From assembly GCF_017591425.1 (NCBI RefSeq), contig NW_024465751.1:7626001-7690000 (forward strand): a stretch of 64,000 nt of DNA, written 5' to 3'. This DNA comes from Ochotona curzoniae (taxonomy: Eukaryota; Chordata; Mammalia; Lagomorpha; Ochotonidae). Positions 12,520-21,925 of this stretch are shown piece by piece (position 1 is the first letter of the stretch; each line of letters begins with the position of its first letter). The translations under genes were made by a program, and so were the position numbers. Under the pieces are notes generated by a model. The model was not told where the DNA came from, ran no database searches, and saw nothing but the letters and a program-made list of their open reading frames with translations.

Positions 12520-13190
12520 GCTTGCATTTTGGAGCGGGTGCTGGCCCATATCCAAGAGGAAAGAATGCTGCACAGAGAGATCAAGAAGCTCAACAGACAG
12601 GCAATGCTCACTTTCTCCACTCAGTCAATCAGCATCCATGCATACCATTCTGTCCAATCATATTTCATAACTATTGTTTATATTTCAATCATGCCCATTT
12701 AATAAAGTCCCCATAAAATGTCAAAAAGCTGGGGTTTGGGGTGTTTCTAGACAGTTGAATTGGTGGGGATGTGTAGAAAAAGGAACAGGAACTCATCAAA
12801 ATGCCAGAAGGGTGGTACACTCCAGTTTCACGGGGTTGGAATCTCCTAGGTTCTGGACCCTTCTAGACCCCTCACTACATATCTCTTCATCTGAATGTTA
12901 GTTATATCCCCTATAATAATCCAGTAAAGGTTAATTACGTGTTTATCTGAGTTGTGTGAGCCATCTAGCAAATTCAATTAAGTTGCAGAACCAGTCATGA
13001 GACTCCCCACCCCCATTGGCAACTGGTTAGTCAGACCTGGACTTGTGACAATGTATCAACTAGGGACAGTCTTAGGCATACAGCACTCAACTTGTGAGAT
13101 TTGTTGCTGACTCCAGGTAAATGGAGTTGAAACTGAACTTTACTACAGAATACTCAGCTGGTGTCCACCCACTATAGAATCAGTTGCTTG
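12520..13190 (+). mobile_element. Ancient endogenous-retrovirus LTR (MER-class)
   Basis: It contains an ordered set of phrases typical of an old mammalian ERV LTR: 'aataaagtccccataaaatg', 'agttatatcccctataataa' with 'tccagtaaaggttaa', 'gagttgtgtgagccatctag', 'aacttgtgagatttgttgctg', and 'ctcagctggtgtccaccca' near the 3' side. No gag, pol or env adjoins it, so it appears to be a solo LTR. The subfamily is not assigned. Confidence 0.6.
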
Positions 13191-13397
13191 CTTGCTAGCA
13201 AGGAGAAATCTCCACACTTTCTGAGATCATAGAAGTTGAACGTGAAATGAAACCAAATGAAAATGATTGGGTTTCTACATTGTAGCCACCAACAGAGGCA
13301 AAATAAACACATCTGAACCCTTTCATCATTTTCCTTTTGCATCACTTGACCTGCTTTGCAGAACTGCATGTTCTTGTTATCTCTCCTACTCTGAACA

Positions 13398-13690
13398 TAC
13401 AAAGGCACTTCAGAAAGCCTCCTGGAAAACAGAATTAAAAGAAAGGCATACTTTGGTGCCGAAGTTATTGAAATGTATTGCCCATTTTCTTTGGTTTTTA
13501 ATCTTTATTAATATAAAGAGAATAGATTTTGTTAATTCCATAGATATGATGCCAAGAAAGTGACCACACTCCCCTCCTTCTTTTTCATGATACGCTGTTT
13601 CTGTGAGCTTTTTAAAGATCTGTAGTATACATGAATATCAAAATATATTGCATCAAAATAAACTTTATTTTATTTTCACTTTCCATGAAC
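13398..13690. mobile_element. Mariner-like MITE with long terminal inverted repeats
   Basis: The left end ('ggcacttcagaaagcctcct', then 'gaattaaaagaaaggcatac') is roughly the reverse complement of the right end ('aaaataaactttattttatt', then 'ccatgaactttc'). Both resemble the 'cttcaaaaagttcatggaaaa' end of a short mammalian Tc1/mariner-type element. The interior has no coding capacity. Its right edge abuts the T-run of the next L1 fragment. Confidence 0.45.
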
Positions 13691-13960
13691 TTTCTTTTTT
13701 TTCAATTTTTTAAAATTAATTACATTGCATTATGTGACACAGTTTCATAAGCTCTGGGTTTCCCCCAATCCCTCCCTGTGCCCTTCCCCCATGGTGGATT
13801 CCCCCACCTTCTTGCAGTATTACACTTCAAATTAAGTCAAGATTATTTCTTTGCAAACATATGCCAAGCACAAAGTTCAGCATCTTATTGTTCCATGGAC
13901 TTTCTGAGGCATACTTACCCAACCTTCTTTACATTTTCTCCACACCTTTGTAAAACTTTA
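13691..13960 (-). mobile_element. LINE-1 3' end (3'UTR), minus strand
   Basis: It starts with a T-rich run. In reverse complement it reads 'aaggtgggggaatccaccat', a G-rich run, 'acccagagcttatgaaactg' and 'cataatgcaatgta'. The same order occurs on the plus strand at 45895-46005, and a related one at 53200-53290, so this is a lagomorph L1 3'UTR. It is heavily 5' truncated and has no ORF2. Confidence 0.75.
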
Positions 13961-14605
13961 GTTTATTCTTTCTAAAATTCATAAGCTTATTCTTATATAT
14001 TACCTCCTTCATCTGCTGCCTTAAAACAATTTGTAATCAAAGTCTATTTTGTGTACTTCCCACAAGAGGTGTCATGCATCTATCTGAGATCATTGAACAA
14101 GCGGTATAAATACATTTTCATTGAAATCAGTACATCTCCTAGTTTGATAGTAAAAAGTGTTCTAACAGAGCAAATCTCCATATTAATCATTTGTTCCAAG
14201 AACACTGAAGTGTCAGAAAATCAACTGCATCCTGACAGCAAAGAAGAAGCCACATGAGAGGAACAACACAGGAGAGATGACATCTGACATATATTTGTAA
14301 AGTTTTGCAAGAGAAGCAGACATGGGCACAAATTAAATAGATCCACTATATTAAGTGCAGCAGCTGATCTGGGTGTACTTTGTAGCAATTCTAAGAAAGG
14401 AGGAACTCATATAAGGGAAACCTAGTGTGACAAAAAAGGTCTCCGTACTACATTACAACAAATAACAACAAATAACTCCCATTTCCCCATCTTGTCTCAG
14501 CAAGGATACTGCCAGAGACACAAGATCATGAGATCACTAATCTTGGAAGCAGTCATGACCTAAAATATCATTCAGCTCAGAGTGACAAAAATAAAGTGGA
14601 GGAAA
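13961..14605. other. Unique non-coding sequence
   Basis: No recognisable repeat or coding exon. Confidence 0.35.
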
Positions 14606-14609
14606 AAAT

Positions 14610-14745
14610 GGATTTGGCATCTGAAAGTCTGGGCTTCAAAATACAACACTTAATAGATAGGTGACTATAGACTGACACCTTACCCTCTCGGAGCCTCAGA
14701 AATCCTAGCAGTAAAAGTAACCTTCTACTTTGCAAGGTTCTTGTG
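14610..14745 (+). mobile_element. MIR SINE relic
   Basis: 'ggcatctgaaagtctgggcttc', 'gtgactatagactgacacctta', 'ctcggagcctcag' matches the MIR order (pathology sentence, 'tgtgaccttgggcaagt', 'ctgagcctcag'). Confidence 0.6.
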
Positions 14746-14774
14746 TGCAAAAGCTTTGACCACTTGTTTTCTCA

Positions 14775-14789
14775 AAACAGCCCATTCCA
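14775..14789 (+). repeat. Target-site duplication, left copy
   Basis: The 15-mer aaacagcccattcca is repeated exactly at 15476-15490. It bounds the 686-bp insertion between them. The A-rich start fits an L1 endonuclease nick. Confidence 0.9.
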
Positions 14790-15475
14790 GGGAGTCTGGC
14801 ATTACCCAGGTCTCCTGGCCAGGGTCCTTGGCCCCAGTTGTGTGGTGGGTGCCAGGTCCTTAAGCAGAGTCCGGGTCACCTGGCTCAGGTCCTTGGGCCT
14901 GCCTTCAAGACTGGTTCTCCTCAGTGGAAAAGACTGAGCGTGGACAGCAGGCCCTAATGCACATGGAGGATATGGCAGCCCATTGGAGCCCACAGAGGAC
15001 TGGTACCATAGCAAAGGGAGGAGAAGAGAATAAATTGAACAACTATAGCAGCCAAACAATAACAGCAAAAATCTGGCTGAATGGGTCAAATGGAGACTTT
15101 TTTTGTAAGATTGACTATGTCAGCCAATGGACATTGGAAGGGTTTCCTCATCCTTGGATTGGTGAAATTAAGAGCATTTGAGAACTATCAAAACTACCTG
15201 GACAGAGGCCCTTGGAGTGTGTGCCACACCAGGACCCTGGGCTGATCTCGAGTGGCTGTTCCCCATCCCCGGGAACTGGGGCGGTTGGGAGGATGGATAT
15301 GACCCCCCTCCCACTCTTACATCTTCCCTTTCCTCAGAAACAGGAAGAAGAAATGGAAAACTTGGAAACAATTATCACACCACTTTCCCATAACCCTCAA
15401 TTCTTCCCACCTTGATCGACTATGTAAACACTATCAAAAATAACTTTTAAAAAGAAAGAAATCAGAGAAAAAAAT
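14790..15475 (+). mobile_element. Retroposed 686-bp A-tailed element, family not identified
   Basis: The segment starts 'gggagtctggcattaccc', has a GC-rich 5' part with three spaced near-repeats of a 'caggtcctt' word (about 14815-14905), then an AT-richer body, and ends in an A-rich tail from about 15445 ('aacttttaaaaagaaagaaa...'). It lies between exact 15-bp direct repeats. That is the signature of L1-mediated retroposition of a polyadenylated RNA. Frames at 14924-15181 and 15178-15393 show no domain I know. It may be an unrecognised lagomorph repeat (for example an L1 part or internally deleted L1), an ERV-derived non-autonomous element, or a processed copy of a non-coding transcript. Retroposition is well supported; identity is open. 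Confidence 0.8.
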
Positions 15476-15490
15476 AAACAGCCCATTCCA
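15476..15490 (+). repeat. Target-site duplication, right copy
   Basis: Exact copy of the 15-mer at 14775-14789, directly after the A-rich tail of the inserted element. Confidence 0.9.
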
Positions 15491-16735
15491 TTGCTGGATG
15501 ACTGAATTGGTAAGGAAATTCATTGCCAGCTGCAGAAGTTGGCTTCCTATATGCATTTGAATCCATCATCTGATTGTGCATAGGGTAAAAAGAAAAGACA
15601 TTTTTAATTTGCTTAACGTCTTCCAGACTGGACTAAGGTAACAACCGGTTCCCCTTCCCATAGTGGTCCTCTCCCTGCTGAAGCCAATTCTCTGACTTGT
15701 TACAGTTCTGTGAAATCGTGTTCTCAATTCAATCATCTCAGCCTTCTGAGATTGAGATTAGTGTCCCCCACGGTGCCTTCCTATGACAATAAACAGGTTT
15801 TAAATTAGATCTTAGGTGCTACAATTCTCTTTCGATAGAATCACATAAAATGGAAATGTCAAAAATAAGAGAAAGCATAAGTGTTTGACAATTGAAGACA
15901 GAACCATAAGCTGGGGGAATTAGAGCTAGCTCATTGGGCCTTACAGTCGATGTTTCTGTCGCAAGCACAATGGTATAGGTAGTCCCCCACCTCTTCCATA
16001 TCAAATTCATTGTGTTCTGATAAAATACCTAAAGGAATCCCACTGACAAACCAAGCTCTGCGGCTGAATGCCAAGCTTCACTCCCTCCGACATCATCTTT
16101 AGCAAATAAAATAAGGTCTCTTTTCTATAGAATGACAAATTCTTCACTAATCCCTATATGCCCCTTACCAATGGCAGACTAACGGTCCAATTATTTTGGT
16201 GTATTTGCAAACTCCACATGAAAAGAATTACAATGGAACCAAATTTCACTTTCTAATTATATTTCCACCAAAGTTTTGTAGGAGTATGAAGGGGGGAAAT
16301 CAGTTAGCACACCTGAACATTTTAAAAATTTAAAGGGATGCAGCAATTTCAAAATGACTGGACATCTTAAAGATTTCTTTTCTCCCCTACATCGTTTCCT
16401 AGCTGCCTTTGGTAGTCAGCAGGTAAAGGAATAAATGAACAGCTTGTAGTTAGGTCAGGAGTCATGGAAGAGGCCCACAATCACCAATTACTTTGTGTCT
16501 TGATTAGAGATCCTTCTCTGGAAATTATGTGTTCATTTGACATTTTTCTTAGAAAATAACTCGGGGGAGAAAGCATTTTTCACAACACTTGGGTCAGTTA
16601 TTCAAAAACTAAAATACCATAGCAGTTCTGCACGTAGAGAACATGGCCAATTGTGGATGAATGTAACCCTGCTGCTTGTACAATTTTCAGAGTCAGCACA
16701 CTCAATGAAACATTTGATAATCATAAATAAATGTT
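15491..16735. other. Unique non-coding sequence
   Basis: About 1.2 kb in which I recognise no repeat, RNA gene or exon. Confidence 0.4.
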
Positions 16736-16737
16736 GT

Positions 16738-16918
16738 ATGAAAATAGTGGCTAAAGTTCTCCCCTTGCACGCACAGGGATCCCATATGAGCATTAGCTTG
16801 TGTCCCAGCAGCCCCACTTCCCATCCAGCTCCCTGCTTGCAGCCCGGGAAAGCAGTGGAGGACTGCCTAAAGCCTTGGGATCCTGCACTTTTCCAACAAA
16901 AAATAAATAATTTTTAAA
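16738..16918 (+). mobile_element. C-SINE with internal deletion
   Basis: The 5' half is typical of young pika-type copies ('gtggctaaag', 'ccttgcacgcacagggatccc', 'cagccccacttcccatccag', 'gggaaagcagtggaggactg'). After 'gggatcctgcac' it jumps straight to the 3' terminal 'ttttccaacaaaaaataaataa'. Roughly 150 bases, from the gagacccgg block through the pyrimidine-rich stretch, are missing. Confidence 0.8.
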
Positions 16919-16919
16919 T

Positions 16920-17060
16920 GAAATAGCAATAACTTCTAACTTGCCACAAAGCATCTAACACAGGGCTTAGTACACAGAAAAGCACAATTGTAAGTAGCTA
17001 TTCATGAATGCAGTGATAATAGCTAGTACCCCCTACATTTGGCCAAAAGAAATCAGGTGA
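16920..17060 (+). mobile_element. MIR 3' portion
   Basis: 'aaagcatctaacacagggcttagtacacag' followed by 'tgtaagtagctattcatgaatgcag' resembles the 3' part of MIR ('gcgcttagaacagtgcctggcacatag...caataaatg'). Confidence 0.4.
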
Positions 17061-17750
17061 TTTAAGGTGCTATCTTTACAAATGTTAAGAACATTTTCAA
17101 TGACTAGAATGGTCTTTGGCAGGCGATGTCCTTGAGCAAGGTACACAAGCCTGGGCAAGAATACTTCTGATTGGGCTTTGCTTTTTCTTTAAATTGCTGT
17201 CCAGTCCTCTATGCCACCTCCACTATGTGGTTGACCAGATGCTCCTTTGGAGCTCTGGGACCTGTGCTTATTAGGTTATCTGGGGGTTTTATGGCAGGGC
17301 ACCAGTGCCGGGGGGGACTTGGCAACGGCCAGCATAGTGATTTCTTTTGCAGAAATCATGAAAGATCTGACTGTCAAAATGGTTTTAACATTTTGATTTG
17401 AAGCTTTAAGGGCCACCCTGGTGATAAGATGCTATCTACAGAACCAACTACTTATTTTTTTTTTCCATTTCCATTCAATAAGGGGATTCAGAACATTAAG
17501 GACAATCATAGCAAGGAAATTCTAGATGATCCAGAATAGTACACAAAAGAAAATCATTTCAAACCAAAGGGTTACTATAAATCAGCAAAACACTGTAAGT
17601 CCCTGGGCAGGTGAAGAAGCTTCCACACAGCAAGACACCTGTAGCTCATATTGGGAAGTGTTACTGAGCCTCAGTCTGCCGCAGCAGATACTTGATGTCT
17701 GGACAAGCCTGTTTACAGTTGCTTACTAGTAAAAAAAAGAAAATGAATTA
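17061..17750. other. Unique non-coding sequence
   Basis: Nothing recognised apart from a T-run at 17455-17463 and a short G-run at 17311-17316. Confidence 0.4.
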
Positions 17751-17841
17751 AAATGAGAATTTCAAAATTTTCCTATCACAAAATAATTGCTTTAAATAAT
17801 AACTCCAGAGAACTGAACATAATGAAGTGAGAGTCACTTGT

Positions 17842-17855
17842 CAATATCACTGATA
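17842..17855 (+). repeat. Target-site duplication, left copy
   Basis: caatatcactgata matches caatatcactgaga at 17891-17904 in 13 of 14 positions and directly abuts nucleotide 1 of the tRNA-like segment. Confidence 0.85.
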
Positions 17856-17893
17856 GCATTGGTGGTATAGTGGTGAGCATAGCTGCCTTCCAA
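17856..17893 (+). pseudogene. Retroposed 5' half of tRNA-Gly(TCC), tailless
   Basis: The segment equals nucleotides 1-38 of mammalian tRNA-Gly(TCC) as I recall it, with one mismatch (position 3, G to A). The D-arm, the anticodon stem 5' strand and the TCC anticodon (17889-17891) are present. The match stops in the anticodon loop: no T-arm, acceptor 3' strand or CCA follows, and there is no A-tail. Instead the sequence runs into a copy of the 14 bases found just upstream of nucleotide 1. The last three matching bases (caa, 17891-17893) belong to both the tRNA and the right duplication, a 3-nt microhomology. This fits retroposition of a tRNA half, the class described as tailless retropseudogenes (Schmitz, Brosius and colleagues). 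The A-box is largely present but the B-box is absent, so transcription as a tRNA gene is unlikely. Confidence 0.88.
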
Positions 17894-17904
17894 TATCACT
17901 GAGA
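17891..17904 (+). repeat. Target-site duplication, right copy
   Basis: caatatcactgaga; see 17842-17855. Its first three bases overlap tRNA positions 36-38. Confidence 0.85.
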
Positions 17905-18085
17905 GTACTAAAGAATGGTACAACCCTATGGGACAACAATCTAGTAATATGTATGAAGAGAATCTGAAATGCTGGTGCCCCGTTATGTCCTTCCGGCAAT
18001 CTAGCTTAAGCAAGTTACCAGAAACATGGAAAAATTTGCCAGCTTTTCTGTCCATAGCAGCTATTCTTATCTCCACTATTTTTCT

Positions 18086-18705
18086 CTGTTAAGAATGTGT
18101 GGAAAACCAAGTAAAATGTGAGTTACAATTGAGGCTATTCCCAGTGACAGATATAATGTATTTAGCCATATTTTTATTAGAGCTAACACGTATTGATTTT
18201 TTTACTGAATTCTAAGGAGCATATGAAATGTTTTATATGGGCTAATTCATCCAATATTTGCCACAACACAAGCAATAATGAGTATATCACTTGAGAGTCC
18301 CTCAATCCCAAGATACAGAAAGCCCAAATCAACTGGCTTAACCCTTGTGTAAAGCTGTAACAATGCAAACACTCCAGAGAGGAGCGACTTCCTAACTGCC
18401 AAGCACAATGCTAACAAAGGACTGGGTGTTTCTTTTGTCTTCTCTGTCACCTTCAGACAGCCTGCTCCTCCAGTCACTAGATAATCAACATAGGTCCCAC
18501 ATAGGTCCTTAGGCACAGTCACCCAACAGCAATATCACTGTGCCGAGAGGTGCATCCCATGTTCCTTTCCAATCCATTTACTGATGATTGACTTAGAGAA
18601 GCACGTGGAAATGTAGAGGATGACCATATGAATAAATCTTACTCATTAGAAAGAGGATTTAGATGTTGGGTAGCAATGAACAACTTCAGCTATGAGTTGG
18701 ACATT
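18086..18705. other. Unique non-coding sequence
   Basis: No repeat family or gene recognised. Confidence 0.4.
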
Positions 18706-18709
18706 AACG

Positions 18710-19030
18710 GCATCAATTTATTTTTCCTCTGGAAATGCAGAATTACAGAGAGAGAGAGAAGAGATATGGATAGAAAGAGCAATTTCCCATCTCTTGATTC
18801 TCCCACTGCCCAGATGCCTGCAAGCATGGGACTAAGCCAGCTTAAAGCAAAGAACCCAGAGTTTCTTCCTAGTGTCCAATGTGGGTTTAGGGGCCCAAAG
18901 ACTTGCGTCGTGCCTCCCAGGTTCATTAGCAGATAACTGAATGGGAACTGGAGCATCCTGAACTTTAATTGGTACCCATATGGGATGCCAGCATCTTAGA
19001 AAGAAGCTTGACATGCTACATCTCAACATT
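18710..19030 (-). mobile_element. C-SINE, minus strand
   Basis: In plus-strand order it shows the reversed tail ('attacagagagagagagaaga'), 'agaacccagagtttcttcct', 'aatgtgggtttaggggccca', 'aactggagcatcctgaac' and the reversed head 'tacccatatgggatgccag'. This is a moderately diverged C-SINE. Confidence 0.75.
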
Positions 19031-19039
19031 GCCTCCTTG

Positions 19040-19140
19040 GCATTTATAAAAGACAGCTGAGATATTAAATGAGGTTAATTAACTTGCCTTCGTTCACATA
19101 GCTAGTGCATGGCAAGGTTGGTATTTGAGATCAGTTTTAT
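19040..19140 (-). mobile_element. MIR SINE relic, minus strand
   Basis: 'gaggttaattaacttgccttcgttcacatagctagtgcatggcaaggttggtatttgag' is the reverse of the MIR core ('gaggttaagtaacttgcccaaggtcacacagctagtaagtgg'). Confidence 0.7.
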
Positions 19141-19204
19141 ATCTAAACTCACAAGTTGCCATTTTGACTCATGAGTTTTCTGTATCTGCATTTTCCATGG
19201 ACAC

Positions 19205-19286
19205 AGAACATTTCTGTATTGGTCATAATGGTCGAAAGAAACAGAATCAATAGGTGATGATAGAAAATAGATAGATAATAGGTAGG

Positions 19287-19334
<48 letters not shown>

Positions 19335-19765
19335 AAAATTAAGGGATTTGCTCACACGCTATGTGGCTTACAAGTTGCAGATCAGGTGGTTCCAGCCCCA
19401 TCCTCAGTGCAAACGCCTTAGACCAAAGGTCCTAATAATGGTGTTAATGCCATTTCACAAGTAGAAGACTGAAGTCCCAACCTCCAAACACTAAGACAAA
19501 GAACAAATTCTCCCTCATCCAATCTTCAATTCTACTCAGATCTGTAATGGACTAGAGAAGATGCATGCAAACACACACACACACACAGAGAAACATGTGC
19601 ACACACATGTACGCACTGAGATGGGCAATTTGCTTTACTCTACCTGATGGTTCAAATTTCAATCCCATTCACAAACACCCTCCCAGACACACCCATATTA
19701 TAATTTAACTAATAACCAGGTGTCCCTGTGACCCAGCCAACTTGACATATAAAAGCATCACAGAT
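19205..19765 (-). mobile_element. ERVL-type LTR relic (MLT2-like) with microsatellites
   Basis: The left edge ('gtcgaaagaaacagaatcaa') and right part ('tgacccagccaacttgacatataaaa') fit an MLT2-like LTR read in reverse. The middle holds 'tcctaataatggtgttaatg'. A GATA tract (19287-19334) and a CA tract (19569-19591) have expanded inside it. No retroviral coding sequence adjoins it. Confidence 0.55.
19287..19334. repeat. (GATA)n microsatellite
   Basis: About 12 uninterrupted tetranucleotide units, preceded by imperfect units from 19262. Likely length-polymorphic. Confidence 0.95.
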
Positions 19766-20686
19766 TCTCATTTGAAAACATTTTCCCTCTTACTATACCT
19801 GCCAAAATAAACTTGTTTCTTGCCAGCAATGAGAATGCATGCTAACAATGATAGCCACGGAAATACTTGGGGAAGCAAATCGGATTATTTCCTCTTCCCT
19901 TTTGATTGGCATGTGCTAAATAGATCACACATGGGCAGCCATTTCATTCACTCACAGATTTATTGTACCAGTATTTAGTGGAAAGAAGTAAGCCTTGGAA
20001 TTCAGAGAAGGTATGTTCTAATTACAACTAGAATTAAATCCCATGGATGTTCTTTACAAAACACAAGCGACAGAAGCAGTCAGTAGTCAGAAGCAGCAAC
20101 AAGAGCAGTTTGACAAGGACAATTATTAGTTGTAAAGCAGAGTTCCCATTCCTCCTCCTGACAGCCCTACCTCATGGGCTTCTCCCCATCCCCTGTACTG
20201 TTCTGTGTCCACCTATTCCAGGACTTTGTTTTAAATCCAGAAAATGGAAATTGTGCGAGAATAAAAATAAAATAAAATAAAACAGGGAAATCCAAATAAG
20301 AATCAGAAGAGTGAAAGGCTAAATCCACTTTACCTAATAGAAAAAGAAAGGGGGCTTAAGTAAGGAGGAGGGAGATCCATGGGAAAGCCTTTGGGAATGA
20401 GACCAAGAAACACGGGGAAGGGCGGGAGAATGTAGCTCTGAATTTGAGAGGAAAAAAGAGGAATCACCGAAGTTTTGTAAATGCTGTTGTTTTTTGGAAT
20501 ACGTCTTTGAAATGACAGTACACCACACTACCCCAAAGAGGAAGAAGATGGAGTCCCCAGACTGAAGTACCTACGAGTAATAGCTATAGTGAAAGTAATA
20601 ATAGTAAAAGTGGCATAGACTCAACACTTTCATGTGTTGGTTACTGGGTGGTCACTTTATCTTTGAGCCTTGAGCTTTTCCTTTGT
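19766..20686. other. Mostly unique sequence, possible MIR trace
   Basis: 19975-20045 ('gccttggaattcagagaagg') may be a MIR 5' part. An AAAAT-rich stretch lies at 20262-20282. Nothing else is recognised. Confidence 0.35.
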
Positions 20687-20698
20687 AAAAGAGGGATA
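20687..20698 (+). repeat. Target-site duplication, left copy
   Basis: aaaagagggata, repeated exactly at 21020-21031, brackets the C-SINE at 20699. Confidence 0.9.
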
Positions 20699-21019
20699 GG
20701 GCCCGGCGCAGTGGCGCAAGTGGTTAAGGTCCTCGCCTTGCACAGCCGGGATCCCGTATGGACGCCGGTTCTAATCCCGGCAGCTCCCTGCCTGTGGCCC
20801 AGGAAAGCAGTCGAGGACGGCCCAAGGCTTTGGGAACCTGCACCCGCGTGGGAGACCCGGAAGAGGCTCCTGGCTTTGGATCGGCATAGCATCTGCCGTT
20901 GTGCTCACTTGGGGAGTGAATCATCGGATGGAAGATCTTTCTCTCTGTCTCTCCTCTCTGTATATCCGCCTTTCCAATGAAAAAATAATAAAAATAAATC
21001 TTTAAAAAATATATTAAAA
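20699..21019 (+). mobile_element. Full-length young C-SINE, pika-type
   Basis: This is the best-preserved SINE in the window. It has the head 'gggcccggcgcagtggcgca', the tRNA-like A-box region 'tggttaaggtcctcgccttg', the B-box-like 'ggttctaatcccggcag', 'ggaaagcagtcgaggacggc', 'gggagacccggaagaggctc', 'cacttggggagtgaatcatc', a pyrimidine tract and an A-rich tail with 'aataaatcttt'. Perfect 12-bp flanking repeats mark a recent insertion. It supports the lagomorph/pika assignment more than any other feature. Confidence 0.95.
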
Positions 21020-21031
21020 AAAAGAGGGATA
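21020..21031 (+). repeat. Target-site duplication, right copy
   Basis: Second exact copy of aaaagagggata after the A-rich tail. Confidence 0.9.
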
Positions 21032-21139
21032 ATAAAATCTCTTTCTAAACTCTGACTCGTGCCCATTAAGCGGGAGGTCCTAATGTACATGAAACAAAAA
21101 AGGGTTCTGAATGTGTAACACATGGTTCAAGCCCTCCAG

Positions 21140-21325
21140 AGTTTGACAGGCCTTCTGGCTGCCCCTGCACACTCATGTCTGGTACCTCAAGGCCTTTACA
21201 CTAGCTTTCTCCTGCTTGAAAAACTCATTCCAAAGACTCCCATGTGCACCTGCATCACTTGCTTCAGACCTTTAACGTCACCTCCTCTGTGAGGTCTTTC
21301 CTGACCACCTTAAAATCAAAACTCC
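21140..21325 (+). mobile_element. L2 LINE 3' region, left part
   Basis: 'caaggcctttacactagctt', 'ctttaacgtcacctcctctg' and 'gaggtctttcctgaccacct' are hallmark phrases of the mammalian L2 3' end. The element continues after the SINE at 21692. Confidence 0.8.
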
Positions 21326-21691
21326 TTGGGCCTATGCTCTGGTGAAACCAGTTAACATTGCATATGGACATAAGTTCAAGTCCTGGTTGCTCCACTTCTG
21401 ATCCAGAATGCTACTGTGCCTGAGAAAGTAGCAGAATATGACCTAAGAACGTAGGCCCCTGCACCCATGTGGGAGACCTGAATGGCAACCCAGGCTCCTG
21501 GCTTCAGTATGGCCGAGCCTTCACCATTGCAGTCATTTGGGGAGTGAAACCATCAGGGAGATTTCATGCCCTGTAAGTTTTATTCTCTCTCTCTCTCTTC
21601 CCCTTCATCTCCCTCTCCCTCTCTTTCCCTCTATTTCTCTGTCCCCCTCTCTATAACTTTGCTTTTCAAATTAGTTTTTTAATCTTTTTAC
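21326..21691 (+). mobile_element. C-SINE inserted into L2
   Basis: It has the head 'gggcctatgctctggtgaaa', 'gacataagttcaagtcctgg', 'gcccctgcacccatgtggga', 'gtcatttggggagtgaaacc' and a long CT-rich stretch (21582-21655). It is flanked by aaaatcaaaactcc (21312-21325) and aaaatcataactcc (21692-21705), a 14-bp duplication with one mismatch. It therefore inserted into an existing L2. Confidence 0.85.
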
Positions 21692-21925
21692 AAAATCATA
21701 ACTCCCTTCCTTCTGACGCTATTTACTGCCTTCCATACTCATATTTTGTACTACTCTGTCATCCTCAAATACATAATATGTTTCTCATTACATTCCACAA
21801 CGGAATTTAAGCTACACTAAGTCAGAATTTTTGTTTCTATTTTATTCATGTCTGTATCTCCAACAACTAGAACAGTACCTGCAACATGACAGGAACCTAG
21901 TAAATACTTACTAAGTGAATTACCG
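21692..21925 (+). mobile_element. L2 LINE 3' region, right part
   Basis: 'gctatttactgccttccata', 'gtctgtatctccaacaactagaacagtacctgcaacatgacaggaacctagtaaatacttac' is the L2 terminal sentence. With 21140-21325 it forms one L2 copy once the SINE and one duplication are removed. Confidence 0.85.

Larger units (their letters stand above)
17755..18085 (+). mobile_element. Ancient LINE-1 fragment hosting a tRNA-half insertion
   Basis: 'gaatggtacaaccctatggg', 'caatctagtaatatgtatgaagag' and 'catagcagctattctta' follow the order of conserved phrases in the 3' part of L1 ORF2 of L1M age. It is heavily mutated. The tRNA-derived fragment at 17856 interrupts its left part. Confidence 0.45.

Noticed and set aside
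12520..13190. Exogenous or intact endogenous virus
   Set aside because: Only LTR-like non-coding sequence is seen; no gag, pol or env homology occurs nearby.
20699..20780. tRNA gene call from the A-box and B-box-like sequence
   Set aside because: The boxes are the internal promoter of the C-SINE head; no cloverleaf or anticodon arm of a functional tRNA is present.
20648..20980. 110-codon frame
   Set aside because: It lies across a C-SINE; translated SINE sequence gives similar spurious peptides at every copy.
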